From: a virus
Virus record (IMG/VR): IMGVR_UViG_3300010883_000057
Coordinates: 1 to 47,240 of that record
Length of the DNA: 47,240 nt
Strand: one strand, 5' to 3'
Shown here: one piece after another, positions 1 through 8,173 of the stretch
Numbering within the stretch: position 1 is the first letter of the stretch
How the letters are laid out: each line of letters opens with the position of its first letter
Translations under genes and position numbers: made by a program
The notes under the pieces: model-generated
The model's database searches: none
What the model was told of the DNA's origin: nothing
What the model saw: only the letters and a program-made list of their open reading frames with translations

Positions 1-37
1 TAATCAAGATAGATAATCATAAACGCTATATTTAGAA

Positions 38-1093
38 ATGAATTTTGCTATGTGGACAAATGATATCGATGAATGCCAATGCCCGCAGGCAGGATTTTGT
101 GAATTTTTCAGGCAGGAGATGACATACGATCCGCCAAATTGGCAATGGTGTCAAAATGCCACTCCAGAAGAAAGAGGAGAGTATAAAATATCTTGTGATA
201 AAAAGCACGATAGAAAAAATTTTGAAATCAAGGGCAGGTTTTTAACAGTCAACGATTTGATTGAAGATTGCAAAAATCATTTGATTCCAAAATTAGGAGA
301 ACTTGAATTAAAAGGAATCGCAGGAGTGCCTAGATCGGGGTATTTGCCAGCTAGCATGTGTGCTCTATGGTTAAATATTCCTCTATATTCTTTTAATAGT
401 TCAGGAGATTTTTGTCCGTTATCTGGTCGATCGCAATTTGGCGGTCAAAGAATGAAAGATTTTGAACAGAAAAAAGGGAAAATATTAGTTTTAGATGATA
501 CCGTTTATGGTGGAAAATCTTTAGTTGAAATAAAAGAAATTCTTAAAAATCACAAGCAAGTTCTATATGGAAGTTTATATGTTCACCCAAAATCATTGCA
601 TGCAGTAGATGTTTATGGAAAAGAATTACCCCCACCTCATCTCTTAGAGTGGAATTTTTTTAACAGCGCGTACATCCAACATGCTGCATTGGATTTCGAT
701 GGAATATTGTCGCCAAATGTTCCATATGAAGTATGCCAAAATGAAGCTGATTATATAAATTACATAACAAATGTAGAGCCATTATATTACAGAATTCCTC
801 GAACTTACACGTGTAAGGGGATAATAACAGCAAGACTTGAAAAATATAGAGACATAACAGAGGCTTGGTTAGAAAAGCATAAAATAAAATATGGCTTTTT
901 ACATATGTTTCCTACGGAAAAGCAAGAAATCAGGGATAAAAATCACGTAGTTGAATCCGCAAGGTTTAAATCAAAAGCATTTACAGATTCAAATGCGGCT
1001 TATTATGTTGAGAGCGAACCAGCAGAAGCTGCGTTGATAAGAAGTCAAGCTTATAGGTTGGTAATATGTCCTGATGAAGGAAAGTATGGGTAA
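38..1093 (+). CDS. Phosphoribosyltransferase fused to HAD-like phosphatase
   Basis: The 351-residue protein has two visible domains. Residues about 60-200 look like a type I phosphoribosyltransferase: AGVPRSGYLPA (about 95-105) and the PRPP-binding loop ILVLDDTVYGGKS (149-161, with the two Asp). Residues about 212-345 look like a HAD phosphatase: DFDG at 219-222 supplies the nucleophile pair and GIITAR plus a following helix resembles motif II of polynucleotide-kinase-type phosphatases. The N-terminus has several Cys (about 13-39 and 53) that could hold a metal. It is the first gene of a cassette whose next three members overlap it or each other, so it probably acts in the same pathway. The real substrate is unknown. 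The ATG follows a weak ribosome site; a TAA at position 1 may be the end of an upstream gene. Confidence 0.75.
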   Translation: MNFAMWTNDIDECQCPQAGFCEFFRQEMTYDPPNWQWCQNATPEERGEYKISCDKKHDRKNFEIKGRFLTVNDLIEDCKNHLIPKLGELELKGIAGVPRSGYLPASMCALWLNIPLYSFNSSGDFCPLSGRSQFGGQRMKDFEQKKGKILVLDDTVYGGKSLVEIKEILKNHKQVLYGSLYVHPKSLHAVDVYGKELPPPHLLEWNFFNSAYIQHAALDFDGILSPNVPYEVCQNEADYINYITNVEPLYYRIPRTYTCKGIITARLEKYRDITEAWLEKHKIKYGFLHMFPTEKQEIRDKNHVVESARFKSKAFTDSNAAYYVESEPAEAALIRSQAYRLVICPDEGKYG

Positions 1094-1674
1094 TGGATTC
1101 AATTAAAGAAATCCCGACAAGAGAATTAATATATGACATTGTACCCAAAAATGGCGTTGGTGCAGAACTTGGTGTGTGTAGAGGAAGCAATGCAGTTCAA
1201 CTATTTTTTAGAACAAAACCTTCTATTTTGTTCTTGGTTGATAAATGGGAAAAAATAGAAGACGGCAAATGGTGCGGAATTGTAGCTGGGCCGAAAGGAA
1301 GAAACCCAAATTTGTGGTTGGGTGATTATGAAGAATCAATCAGAGAAATATTTGAAAAAGAAATTAGTCAAGGTAAAGTTCTTATAAATAAAGAATCTTC
1401 TATTAAATTTCTATCATCCCTCCAAGATAATTCCCTAGACTGGGTTTATATAGATACTGATCACCGCTATCAAACTATCAGTAAAGAAATCGATATATCA
1501 ATAAAAAAAGTGCGTAAAGATGGTTATATTATGGGGCACGATTATTTTGCCAACCCCGCAATGTGGGGAACATCGGTGATCCGAGCAGTAAATGAACGCA
1601 TACAAACTGGGGACATAAAAATGGAAGCTATATCCAATGAGGTTTGGCCCACTTATTTGACAAAAGTTTTATGA
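1093..1674 (+). CDS. Class I SAM-dependent methyltransferase
   Basis: This 193-residue protein carries a glycine-rich SAM motif, GVGAELGVCRGSNA (21-34), an acidic strand end (LFLVDKWE) and a later block of the form DWVYIDTDHRY followed by KVRKDGYIMGHDY. That order matches the Methyltransf_24 type often found with sugar and surface-polysaccharide genes, where DGDH is usual; here it reads DTDH. Its ATG overlaps the stop of the preceding phosphoribosyltransferase by one base (TAATG), and its own stop overlaps the next start (ATGA), so the three are probably translated together. The acceptor substrate is not evident. O-methylation of a sugar or similar polar group is inferred from the family and neighbours only. 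Confidence 0.75.
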   Translation: MDSIKEIPTRELIYDIVPKNGVGAELGVCRGSNAVQLFFRTKPSILFLVDKWEKIEDGKWCGIVAGPKGRNPNLWLGDYEESIREIFEKEISQGKVLINKESSIKFLSSLQDNSLDWVYIDTDHRYQTISKEIDISIKKVRKDGYIMGHDYFANPAMWGTSVIRAVNERIQTGDIKMEAISNEVWPTYLTKVL

Positions 1675-2252
1675 TCTATTTTCCAGATAAAAATATTGCA
1701 ATAATAACCCCTCCACACACCGCCAGCGGCAATCTACATAAAACTTTATGTTCGGCTGATTATGGAGGACAATGGGTAGTAGGGCCTTGTTTGTATACAG
1801 GAAATATTAATCACCATTATTGCAAAATACCTACAGGATGGAAACATGAGGGATGTAAAATCGTGGTAGTAGTGAGAAACCCTTACGATAGATTAATTGG
1901 GTTATATAAACATTATGAATGGTGGCTTAAAAAGAACGAAATTGAAAATATAAAAACATTTAGCCAATATGTGCTTAAGAGACCAGATTCATGGATTGAT
2001 AATAAAACAATAACCGACTTTTTATCAGACAATGATGTTGAAGAGTATGCAACCATAAAATATGAATCAATAACGAATGATCTGAATCAATTAATTTCAA
2101 CTAAAGTTGATCTGCTACCAAGATATCATGAGCCTAATGTGATATCAGAGTGGTATTGTCAAGATGAAGTGATAAATGAAGTAAACTCTGGGTGGGCAAA
2201 TAAAGATTGTGAAAATTTTGGATATAAGGCGATCAAATGCAATTTTGCATAA
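1671..2252 (+). CDS. Sulfotransferase-like protein
   Basis: The preferred start is the ATG at 1671, overlapping the previous stop as ATGA; this gives 193 residues. The N-terminal ITPPHTASGNLHKTL resembles the 5'-phosphosulfate-binding loop of PAPS-dependent sulfotransferases, and VVVVRNPYDRLIGLYKHY matches the 3'-phosphate-binding block (R-N-P-x-D-R followed by an aromatic helix). Such enzymes move a sulfuryl group from PAPS to a hydroxyl on a sugar, lipid or small molecule. The protein is at the short end for the family. It sits between a methyltransferase and a radical SAM enzyme, so a joint modification pathway is likely. An earlier in-frame start at 1644 exists but would overlap the upstream gene by 31 bases and lacks a better ribosome site. 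Confidence 0.7.
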   Translation: MIYFPDKNIAIITPPHTASGNLHKTLCSADYGGQWVVGPCLYTGNINHHYCKIPTGWKHEGCKIVVVVRNPYDRLIGLYKHYEWWLKKNEIENIKTFSQYVLKRPDSWIDNKTITDFLSDNDVEEYATIKYESITNDLNQLISTKVDLLPRYHEPNVISEWYCQDEVINEVNSGWANKDCENFGYKAIKCNFA

Positions 2253-3265
2253 ACCCTTTCAGAACTTTGCATGTTCATTCCAGAAGTTATATAACTTGTT
2301 GCCCTAGTTGGTTTTCAGACTCGTCTAAGGTCATTGTTGAGGGAGAATATGAAAATTTATGGGACGTGTGGAATCACGACAAATTTCAGAAATTAAGAGA
2401 AGCTTGGCTGAATAAAGACAAATCGCTGTGTCTAAATTGTCCTTTGTTTTTAACTAAACCAAAAGGCATGCAAATTAAAAATGATTCCATGACACCCATA
2501 ATGCAGAAAGGCCCATCGACGATTGTTTTTGCAAACGATGTGACATGTAATTTACATTGCTGGTCTTGTAGATCAAGGCCAATAATAGAAAAGCGTCAAG
2601 AAGAAATATTTAAACAAACTAAAAAAGTGCTAGAAACTTTTAAGGAAAGCATAAAATTTTTCTCTGCCATTGGATCCGGTGATCCATTTGCCAGCCCCGC
2701 TTGGCTAAAAATATTGCAAACTTTGGATATAAAAGAATACAACAGTCCTGACATAGAAATATTCACTAATGGGTTGTTGATCCCAAAATATTGGGATTCG
2801 ATTAGCCAATTACACGATAATATAACCCGAATAAAAATGAGTGTTGATGCTGCTAGTAAAAAGATATATGAAAAAACAAGGTTGGGCGGGAAGTTTGAAG
2901 ATATGGATTATGCAATGAAATTTATATCCAAATTAGGGAAGCAATTTATTCTTAATATGATAGTTCAATCAGACAATTTCACAGATATCCCCCTTTTTAT
3001 AGAAAGAGCAATAAACAATAATGCAACCAGGGTAAATCTTACCATGCTTAAAAATTGGCCGGATCTTGGTGGCGGGATAGAAAAGTTCAAAGAAAAAGAT
3101 CTGTCCAATAAAGAACATCCTAATTATGGAAAATTTTTAGATTTACTAAAAAGAGAAAAGCATCTTTTGGATCATCCAATAGTAGATGCGTCAAGAATAA
3201 TGCCAGAAGGGCACAGCATTATAAGAAATTTGTTGCAAACAACGGTTTATATGGACCAGATATAA
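2237..3265 (+). CDS. Radical SAM enzyme with N-terminal twitch/SPASM-like domain
   Basis: The 342-residue protein has the radical SAM cluster motif CNLHCWSC with Cys 104, 108 and 111, followed by a typical barrel: ATGxG-like SAIGSGDP, then IFTNGLL and KMSVDA. Before it, residues 1-70 carry Cys 4, 21, 22, 65 and 68, spaced like an auxiliary-cluster (twitch or SPASM) domain, which normally lies at the C-terminus. Families with this domain at the N-terminus are known, but their substrates mostly are not. The gene overlaps the sulfotransferase by 16 bases and ends the cassette. Peptide or sugar modification are both possible; nothing in the neighbourhood looks like a precursor peptide. Confidence 0.8.
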   Translation: MQFCINPFRTLHVHSRSYITCCPSWFSDSSKVIVEGEYENLWDVWNHDKFQKLREAWLNKDKSLCLNCPLFLTKPKGMQIKNDSMTPIMQKGPSTIVFANDVTCNLHCWSCRSRPIIEKRQEEIFKQTKKVLETFKESIKFFSAIGSGDPFASPAWLKILQTLDIKEYNSPDIEIFTNGLLIPKYWDSISQLHDNITRIKMSVDAASKKIYEKTRLGGKFEDMDYAMKFISKLGKQFILNMIVQSDNFTDIPLFIERAINNNATRVNLTMLKNWPDLGGGIEKFKEKDLSNKEHPNYGKFLDLLKREKHLLDHPIVDASRIMPEGHSIIRNLLQTTVYMDQI

Positions 3266-3319
3266 TCTTATTTGAAAAATAACAAATGAGAGAAATGAAC
3301 GAAAATTCAAAAATAAAGT

Positions 3320-3856
3320 ATGTCAATTTACATTAGTTATCCAGATGCGACCGGGTTGAGCCTAGCGGCTTCGATTGAAAGACTATCCGACAATTATATG
3401 TGGGATAATGTTGCGAAGCAGTTTGCATCTTCTGTGACTTTTGTTAACAAGAAAATCGTTCTTACAGAAGGCACTAGCGAAAATTTAAGCACTTACACTG
3501 GCAAAAACAGTGGTGATTTGGGGGATGCCGGAGATATATTATTGAGAGTACACAATCTTAATGACAGCAATATATCGTTGGCAACCGCCCAGGCATACAT
3601 CATTGGCGGCATAGAACTTACGAGAACGCAAGACGTTCCATTGACGATGGCAAATATCATTTCTGCCTTCACCGATGCGGCGGCACAAATTCAAATTGTC
3701 GCTGTCAAAGAACGTGTTGTGCGTGCAGCAGTGTCTACTTCTGTAAAAAGTTCACCTCAAAAATTACCTCAGTCAGTGGAACAGGATCGCCGAGAACGGA
3801 TTGACGATGTAGCGTCGCTTGATCACCTTCTGGGTCCAGTATTTAATGACGGCTAA
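3320..3856 (+). CDS. Unknown protein, putative virion component
   Basis: I do not recognise this 178-residue protein. It is Ser/Thr/Ala rich, has no signal peptide or membrane segment, and its last 50 residues are charged and polar. It starts the structural block that leads to the neck genes, so a role in the virion or its assembly is inferred from position. The region before the start (3266-3319) has only a weak ribosome site, and a 16-codon ORF at 3286-3336 overlaps the start in another frame. Possible minor tail, fibre or head-completion protein. Confidence 0.7.
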   Translation: MSIYISYPDATGLSLAASIERLSDNYMWDNVAKQFASSVTFVNKKIVLTEGTSENLSTYTGKNSGDLGDAGDILLRVHNLNDSNISLATAQAYIIGGIELTRTQDVPLTMANIISAFTDAAAQIQIVAVKERVVRAAVSTSVKSSPQKLPQSVEQDRRERIDDVASLDHLLGPVFNDG

Positions 3857-3922
3857 CCTAAAAAAGATTAGCGGGCGGTTTGTGTCAAAATTATTATAGG
3901 TTTGTAATATAAGGGTAAAATA

Positions 3923-4507
3923 ATGTCGAAACAAGTTCCATTCACTGTTCATATTAAAATCTTCCCACAGTTACCGGGTAAGAGAACTGAGAATACGAGA
4001 GAATTACAAAGAATAGCATCGTTGATTAGCGATGCTGTGGTAGATGCTGAAATTGGTACTGAAAGATGGAGTAGCGGTGATGTTATTAATGTTGCCACAC
4101 CATCTGGTGGCCAGTCATATGGGGGAAGCGATGCTGGCCCAACTGGCAGTGTTAGTAGTAGGTTTAGCAATTTATCATATGGCGGTGCAGTGGTGCCGCA
4201 ATTTGGAAATGCCCCTCCGCAAGTACGTATCACTGGGTTTTACACTTCATCTAGCGCCAATAATCAGCCCCATCCCGACACGAAAATGATCCATGCTGGT
4301 CAGACGATTACCAGAGCAGGCGGCGCTCACCCATGGGAATCGGGGGGTAATCCAACATCAACAATAGAGACCGAAGTAAAAGCATTGAAAACGTTTTTAG
4401 AGACAAATATCACAGCTGGTCTTCCCAGTAGCATTACATATAAGATATTCAGAATTGATTATTCGGGCATTGTCTGGGGAGACAGAGGTCACCATTTCCC
4501 TAAATAG
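3923..4507 (+). CDS. Unknown protein, Gly/Ser-rich centre
   Basis: The 194-residue product begins with VPFTVHIKIFPQLPG and a helical segment, then has a Gly/Ser-rich stretch (about 55-90), then a segment with several His residues and a C-terminal VKALKTFLETNI helix. I cannot place it in a family. A ribosome site (AAGGG) lies eight bases before the ATG. It is followed within about ten bases by another small unknown gene and then the neck gene gp13-like, so a head-to-tail junction or minor structural role is the likeliest guess. Confidence 0.7.
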   Translation: MSKQVPFTVHIKIFPQLPGKRTENTRELQRIASLISDAVVDAEIGTERWSSGDVINVATPSGGQSYGGSDAGPTGSVSSRFSNLSYGGAVVPQFGNAPPQVRITGFYTSSSANNQPHPDTKMIHAGQTITRAGGAHPWESGGNPTSTIETEVKALKTFLETNITAGLPSSITYKIFRIDYSGIVWGDRGHHFPK

Positions 4508-4517
4508 CGAGTCAACC

Positions 4518-4709
4518 ATGCCGATTGATACAATTGATGCTGGAGAAAATGGTTTTCGGAGAATGATTAACGCCAGGATAAAAGAGTATGCAAAAAGGGT
4601 TGCGGGCGGGAGCACAGACATTTTTGCTGAGAGACTACCAGATTCGTGTTATCCCACTAAACAAGAACTAGGATTTTGGGTTGAGTTTAATATTGATGAT
4701 CGGGTGTAA
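4518..4709 (+). CDS. Small unknown protein
   Basis: This 63-residue ORF starts at the ATG at 4518, ten bases after the previous stop. An in-frame TTG at 4455 would add 21 residues but lies within the upstream gene, so the ATG is preferred. The product is hydrophilic, with FRRMINARIKEYAKRVAG as a likely amphipathic helix and a short beta-like end (ELGFWVEFNIDDRV). It sits two bases before the gp13-like gene and is probably translated with it. No family is recognised. Confidence 0.55.
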   Translation: MPIDTIDAGENGFRRMINARIKEYAKRVAGGSTDIFAERLPDSCYPTKQELGFWVEFNIDDRV

Positions 4710-4711
4710 AA

Positions 4712-5473
4712 ATGGCAATTATTGCGCCAGCTGATTTACCGGCTGTTTTAAAGGTAAATCCTGAACCTATGAAAAAATATGTCCTATCTAAATTAGGACA
4801 TCCGGTGGTTGAAGTAGAAATAGCTGAAGATCAATGGAATTCAATATTAGCTGTGGCCGGTGATTTTATCGCTGGATATTTTCCTAGAGAACAAAAAATA
4901 GCTTTGTTTTACACGGAACCATTAAAATCCACTTACCCAATGCCCGCAGATGCTTATTGGATACAAGAAGTTTCTTGGGATCCAGTGTCGACAAGAATAG
5001 ATGATGTTTTTGGTGCTGAATCTTTCTTATTTAATATTGGAAATATTTCTGGTGTCCAAAATATTTTGACGGACTATCATTTACTGCAGGCATACAGAAA
5101 ATTTAGCCAAAAAGTTTTAGGCACAGAAGGTCATTGGGAGGTCATTGGGGAGGTAGATGGGGAATCCAAAGATCAATTAATAAGGTTATATCCAACACCA
5201 AAAGGTGCTTTTCCTGTAGTTGTTCTTTATACGCCAGTGATAAATCATTTTAGAAGCCCACAAGCAAAACAATTAGCATTTGATATGATGTTGGCAGAAG
5301 CCAAAGTGATGGTTGGGAGTGCCAGACGCAAAGTCACTGGTGTACCAACCCCCGATGGTGGTTCTATTAGTTATGATGGTGCTGATTTGATAAGCGAAGG
5401 CATAAAAGAAAAAGAAGAAATCATTGAGAAAGCTTACTTACTAGGGGAACCTTTGAGCATAACGGTGTGGTGA
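4712..5473 (+). CDS. 13: Neck protein, T4 gp13-like
   Basis: The 253-residue protein begins with a region of the form KKYVLSKLGHPVVEVEIAEDQ, the pattern seen at the start of gp13-type neck proteins of T4-like phages, and continues with MPADAYWIQEVSWDP, DYHLLQAYRKFSQKVLGTEG and LIRLYPTPKGAFPVVVLY, all typical of this group. gp13 forms part of the collar that closes the filled head and accepts the tail. Length is a little below T4 gp13 (about 300). The gp14-like and gp15-like genes follow a short distance downstream in the same order as in T4. The main uncertainty is the naming across a large evolutionary distance. Confidence 0.75.
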   Translation: MAIIAPADLPAVLKVNPEPMKKYVLSKLGHPVVEVEIAEDQWNSILAVAGDFIAGYFPREQKIALFYTEPLKSTYPMPADAYWIQEVSWDPVSTRIDDVFGAESFLFNIGNISGVQNILTDYHLLQAYRKFSQKVLGTEGHWEVIGEVDGESKDQLIRLYPTPKGAFPVVVLYTPVINHFRSPQAKQLAFDMMLAEAKVMVGSARRKVTGVPTPDGGSISYDGADLISEGIKEKEEIIEKAYLLGEPLSITVW

Positions 5474-5475
5474 TC

Positions 5476-5940
5476 ATGTCTAGAGGTATTACATTACGGC
5501 ATCAATTAGAAGTTATGGGTACTGACCAGATATTAATTCCTGGTTGCGAACCCACTTCTGCTATGACATCGGATGCATTGAATAGGGCCGCGACTTGCAA
5601 TGGTGCGTTGATAAGTTTAAAAGACGCTCTTGCAGCCATTCCTGGGTCTTATACATTATATTCTCACAATTTTGGTTCTGGGAATATGAGGAAAAAATGG
5701 TTTGTTCTTCCAACGATACAAACCGAATGTGGCGCGGGTAAAGATGTTTGTCCAAAATATCCAGATTATTATAACACATTAAGAACTATGGCTTCGACTG
5801 CCACTACCACTACCACTAGTTACGATCACTGTGATATTGCTGGAACGGGTTTTTGTCCGTCTCCAGACTTTGCAAGCACACCCAAACCTCCTGTTAACCC
5901 ATATGTAACAGAAGGCACTATATTAGGCTTGACGCGATAA
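5476..5940 (+). CDS. Unknown Cys-containing protein in neck gene block
   Basis: The ATG at 5476 lies two bases after the preceding stop; in-frame GTG codons at 5467 and 5470 overlap the upstream gene and are less likely. The 154-residue product has six or more Cys (near residues 25, 37, 79, 85, 113 and 121) and a Thr-rich run (TATTTTT) encoded by a short triplet repeat. It has no obvious signal peptide, so disulfides are not implied. It has no family I recognise. Its place between gp13-like and gp14-like genes suggests a small neck or whisker-related component. Confidence 0.65.
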   Translation: MSRGITLRHQLEVMGTDQILIPGCEPTSAMTSDALNRAATCNGALISLKDALAAIPGSYTLYSHNFGSGNMRKKWFVLPTIQTECGAGKDVCPKYPDYYNTLRTMASTATTTTTSYDHCDIAGTGFCPSPDFASTPKPPVNPYVTEGTILGLTR

Positions 5941-6009
5941 GTTATCGGCTCGTATAAATGTTGGTGGTTATTAGTTTGATTTCTTCCAAATATAAATTGG
6001 AGGAATAAC

Positions 6010-6633
6010 ATGATACATCAGTTTGCTCAAGATACAGGTGGAGTATCTGCTGATAGATTTAATTCTACATTAAAAAGTTTTAGGTCTGATGTAGAACAAC
6101 GTAATTCCCTTATACAGATCCATAATCCCGAAAGTGCCGATTTAAGATTGGCAAGATCATTAGCCAATGAGCAAATAAATGTATCGGGGGCAGAAATAAA
6201 AGTTTATATTAGGACAGATAATGCTGATTATGATGAAGTGTGGGACGAAGACCCAGATCCCACTTATTGGAACCCAGAATTTATGAAGGCATACTTTAAG
6301 CCACAACCTATAGAAGTTGAACTGGCTAAATGGGGCGCTGATACTAAAAATAAAACAGAGGTGGTTTTCAGCCATTTGCAAGTTTTTGATCAATTTGGCG
6401 AAAGAATGCTTAGGGCTGGCGATGTTGTTCAATTGCCTTACAACGCAGCTGCAATAAGCCCCAAAAATTTTAGAATAATTAATGCTACTCCTAGTGGGAA
6501 TTTTAGGTATCATTGGTTATATTTAACATGCACTGTTGAAACTTTAACTGCTGACATCACTATCAGGCCAGAAGAAGATATGCCTAGTGAAGAAAGGATG
6601 AAAACAAATGGCAGATATGTCGAAGGTCTCTGA
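6010..6633 (+). CDS. 14: Neck protein, T4 gp14-like
   Basis: The 207-residue protein has an alpha-helical start, then the segment IKVYIRTDNADYDEVWDEDPDPTY and later VELAKWGADTKNKTEVVFSH, VFDQFGERMLRAGDVVQLPYN and FRYHWLYLTCTVE. These blocks resemble gp14-type neck proteins of T4-related phages, which join the head to the completed tail. A strong ribosome site (GGAGG) lies seven bases before the ATG. It follows gp13-like and precedes gp15-like as in T4. The last 26 bases overlap the next small gene. Confidence 0.65.
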   Translation: MIHQFAQDTGGVSADRFNSTLKSFRSDVEQRNSLIQIHNPESADLRLARSLANEQINVSGAEIKVYIRTDNADYDEVWDEDPDPTYWNPEFMKAYFKPQPIEVELAKWGADTKNKTEVVFSHLQVFDQFGERMLRAGDVVQLPYNAAAISPKNFRIINATPSGNFRYHWLYLTCTVETLTADITIRPEEDMPSEERMKTNGRYVEGL

Positions 6634-6928
6634 GGCTATTAACGGACAGATTAGCGCAGAATTTAAAGTAAAACAACATTCGATATTAAATGCTGTGGCT
6701 AAAGGTATAACAGAAGATATAAATGTGTTGTTAAAAGACAAGATTGAACTTAGTCAACCCCAAGGGAAAGAAGCAACTGGTGTTAAAATAGACTTCTTCA
6801 TCCATGGCACCGCAACTATGGATGAAGAAGAAAGTAAAGAAACAGCCGAAAAAGTTTTAAATTATATGAACAATTTGAAAAACCCAAGCACATTGATATC
6901 AATGCTGCGTGATAATGGTGTAATATAA
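6608..6928 (+). CDS. Small unknown protein between gp14 and gp15
   Basis: This 106-residue acidic protein starts inside the end of the gp14-like gene, behind a GAAAGGA ribosome site, and its stop overlaps the start of the gp15-like gene by one base. The sequence suggests a helix-strand-helix layout (VKIDFFIHGTATM in the middle, EETAEKVLNYMNNLKN near the end). No family is recognised. Tight overlap on both sides argues that it is a real gene in the neck/tail-completion operon. Confidence 0.7.
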   Translation: MADMSKVSEAINGQISAEFKVKQHSILNAVAKGITEDINVLLKDKIELSQPQGKEATGVKIDFFIHGTATMDEEESKETAEKVLNYMNNLKNPSTLISMLRDNGVI

Positions 6929-7836
6929 TGCCTATTTATGATTTTAATTCCGATTACACAGTACAATCCAAAAACCTTGGTAACCAAATTCCGCAGGGAT
7001 TAAGAGAAATCCCTGCAGTGCGGCAACTTGGGCATTCTGGGGCTGGCCGTAATCCATTTGATGGCACTGATTTTTTAGCATATCCATCTGATGTGGAAGA
7101 ATTCTTAATTCCTGGGTTTAGGTCATTAGATGACACTATTAAGCAATATTGGTCCGGTATTAGAGTTCCGACTAAAGATTCTTATAGGTTTATGAGAGTA
7201 AAAATATCTGGCGGTGATAAGAGCTTATTGGTTTGGGCTGATGATTTAAAAGAGGGTAGGGCCAGACTGCCGTTAGCGGCTATTAGTAGAGAAAGCCATG
7301 AGTATAATCCCGATAAATTTAGCCCCCCTTATGCCCCCATCTCCAAAAGATTTGTTAATACTAGAAAAACTTTGGTTGCCAAAGTGTATCGCCCTGTGCC
7401 TTTTAATGTAAATTATACATTGACAATATGGACCGAACATAAGCGAGACGCAGAATATATTTTATATCAAATATTAACTAGGTTCAATCCGCTTGCTGAA
7501 TTCAAAATGTTTGATGGTAAACTTCAGGGAAATATACAAATGAAGTTTGGTGGTTCAACTGATGCTAGTGAAAAAGAAACAGGATATGATCAACACGCAA
7601 ACGTAAGATATGAAGCGAGCTTTACAGCAGAAGCATGGTTACCAATTCCAGAGGAAATTGTGCCAACTGTGCTTGGTAGAGTTACAACATTAAACGAAAA
7701 AGTTGGTCAGGTTTTGTTGGCTTCACAAGGTGGTCATGGGTACGGAGCACCATATTGGAAAGAGCCTGTGCAAACAACCACAGACGCTGCATTTAATAGA
7801 ACACCACCGGGAGTCTTTGGACGTCACTCTGATTGA
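6928..7836 (+). CDS. 15: Tail terminator / proximal sheath stabiliser, T4 gp15-like
   Basis: The 302-residue protein matches the pattern of T4 gp15 in its second half: a segment of the form YRPVPFNVNYTLTIWTEH, then a run with QILTRFNPLAEFKMFDG, an IQMKFGG strand and finally YEASFTAEAWLPIP. In T4 this protein forms the hexameric ring that ends the tail tube and sheath and binds the neck. Length is close to T4 gp15 (272). The ORF overlaps the previous stop by one base and comes after gp13- and gp14-like genes, before the sheath gene, as expected. The N-terminal 100 residues are less clearly conserved. Confidence 0.75.
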   Translation: MPIYDFNSDYTVQSKNLGNQIPQGLREIPAVRQLGHSGAGRNPFDGTDFLAYPSDVEEFLIPGFRSLDDTIKQYWSGIRVPTKDSYRFMRVKISGGDKSLLVWADDLKEGRARLPLAAISRESHEYNPDKFSPPYAPISKRFVNTRKTLVAKVYRPVPFNVNYTLTIWTEHKRDAEYILYQILTRFNPLAEFKMFDGKLQGNIQMKFGGSTDASEKETGYDQHANVRYEASFTAEAWLPIPEEIVPTVLGRVTTLNEKVGQVLLASQGGHGYGAPYWKEPVQTTTDAAFNRTPPGVFGRHSD

Positions 7837-7866
7837 TGTTAAAAATTTAAAAAGGAGTACACAACG

Positions 7867-8121
7867 ATGGCTAAGCACAAAACCCATGTCGTAAGGATTT
7901 ATAATGATAGCTCACAAATGATTGCCTTGCAGGTGCGCGCACCCGGCGGCGATTTTTTTAAAAATGAACAACAAGTAAGATTGTCACCAGGTCAAGATGC
8001 ATTATTACCTAAAAGTTTTTTGTTGAATGATCAAGTTAAGAATCTAGTGGCCAGAGGAATGTTGAAAGTAACCTATGATAGTGAATTGTTGGAAAATCAA
8101 GAACGAATTTTGACTTCTTAG
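7867..8121 (+). CDS. Small unknown protein upstream of sheath
   Basis: The 84-residue product has a strong ribosome site (AAGGAG) and looks like a compact beta-rich domain: THVVRIYNDSSQMIALQVRAPGG, then VRLSPGQDALLPKS, and a basic helix-to-strand end. No family is recognised. It stands alone between the tail terminator and the sheath genes with 30- and 52-base gaps. A small virion or assembly factor is possible. Confidence 0.7.
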   Translation: MAKHKTHVVRIYNDSSQMIALQVRAPGGDFFKNEQQVRLSPGQDALLPKSFLLNDQVKNLVARGMLKVTYDSELLENQERILTS

Positions 8122-8136
8122 TTTTTTCGGCAAAAA

Positions 8137-8151
8137 TATCAGTAACTGATA
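8137..8151. repeat. Perfect inverted repeat upstream of sheath gene
   Basis: The sequence TATCAGT-A-ACTGATA is a perfect 7-base inverted repeat around one central base, 22 bases before the sheath ATG. The single-base centre makes a hairpin strained, so a protein-binding operator is as likely as an RNA structure. No T-run follows it. It could also be chance in AT-rich DNA. Confidence 0.35.
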
Positions 8152-8173
8152 ATGAAGTGTTAGGAGTAACCAA

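Noticed and set aside
3286-3336. A 16-codon ORF (ATG at 3286) overlapping the start of the next gene
   Set aside because: It is short, has no clear ribosome site and may be chance; no sign of a regulatory leader such as repeated codons.
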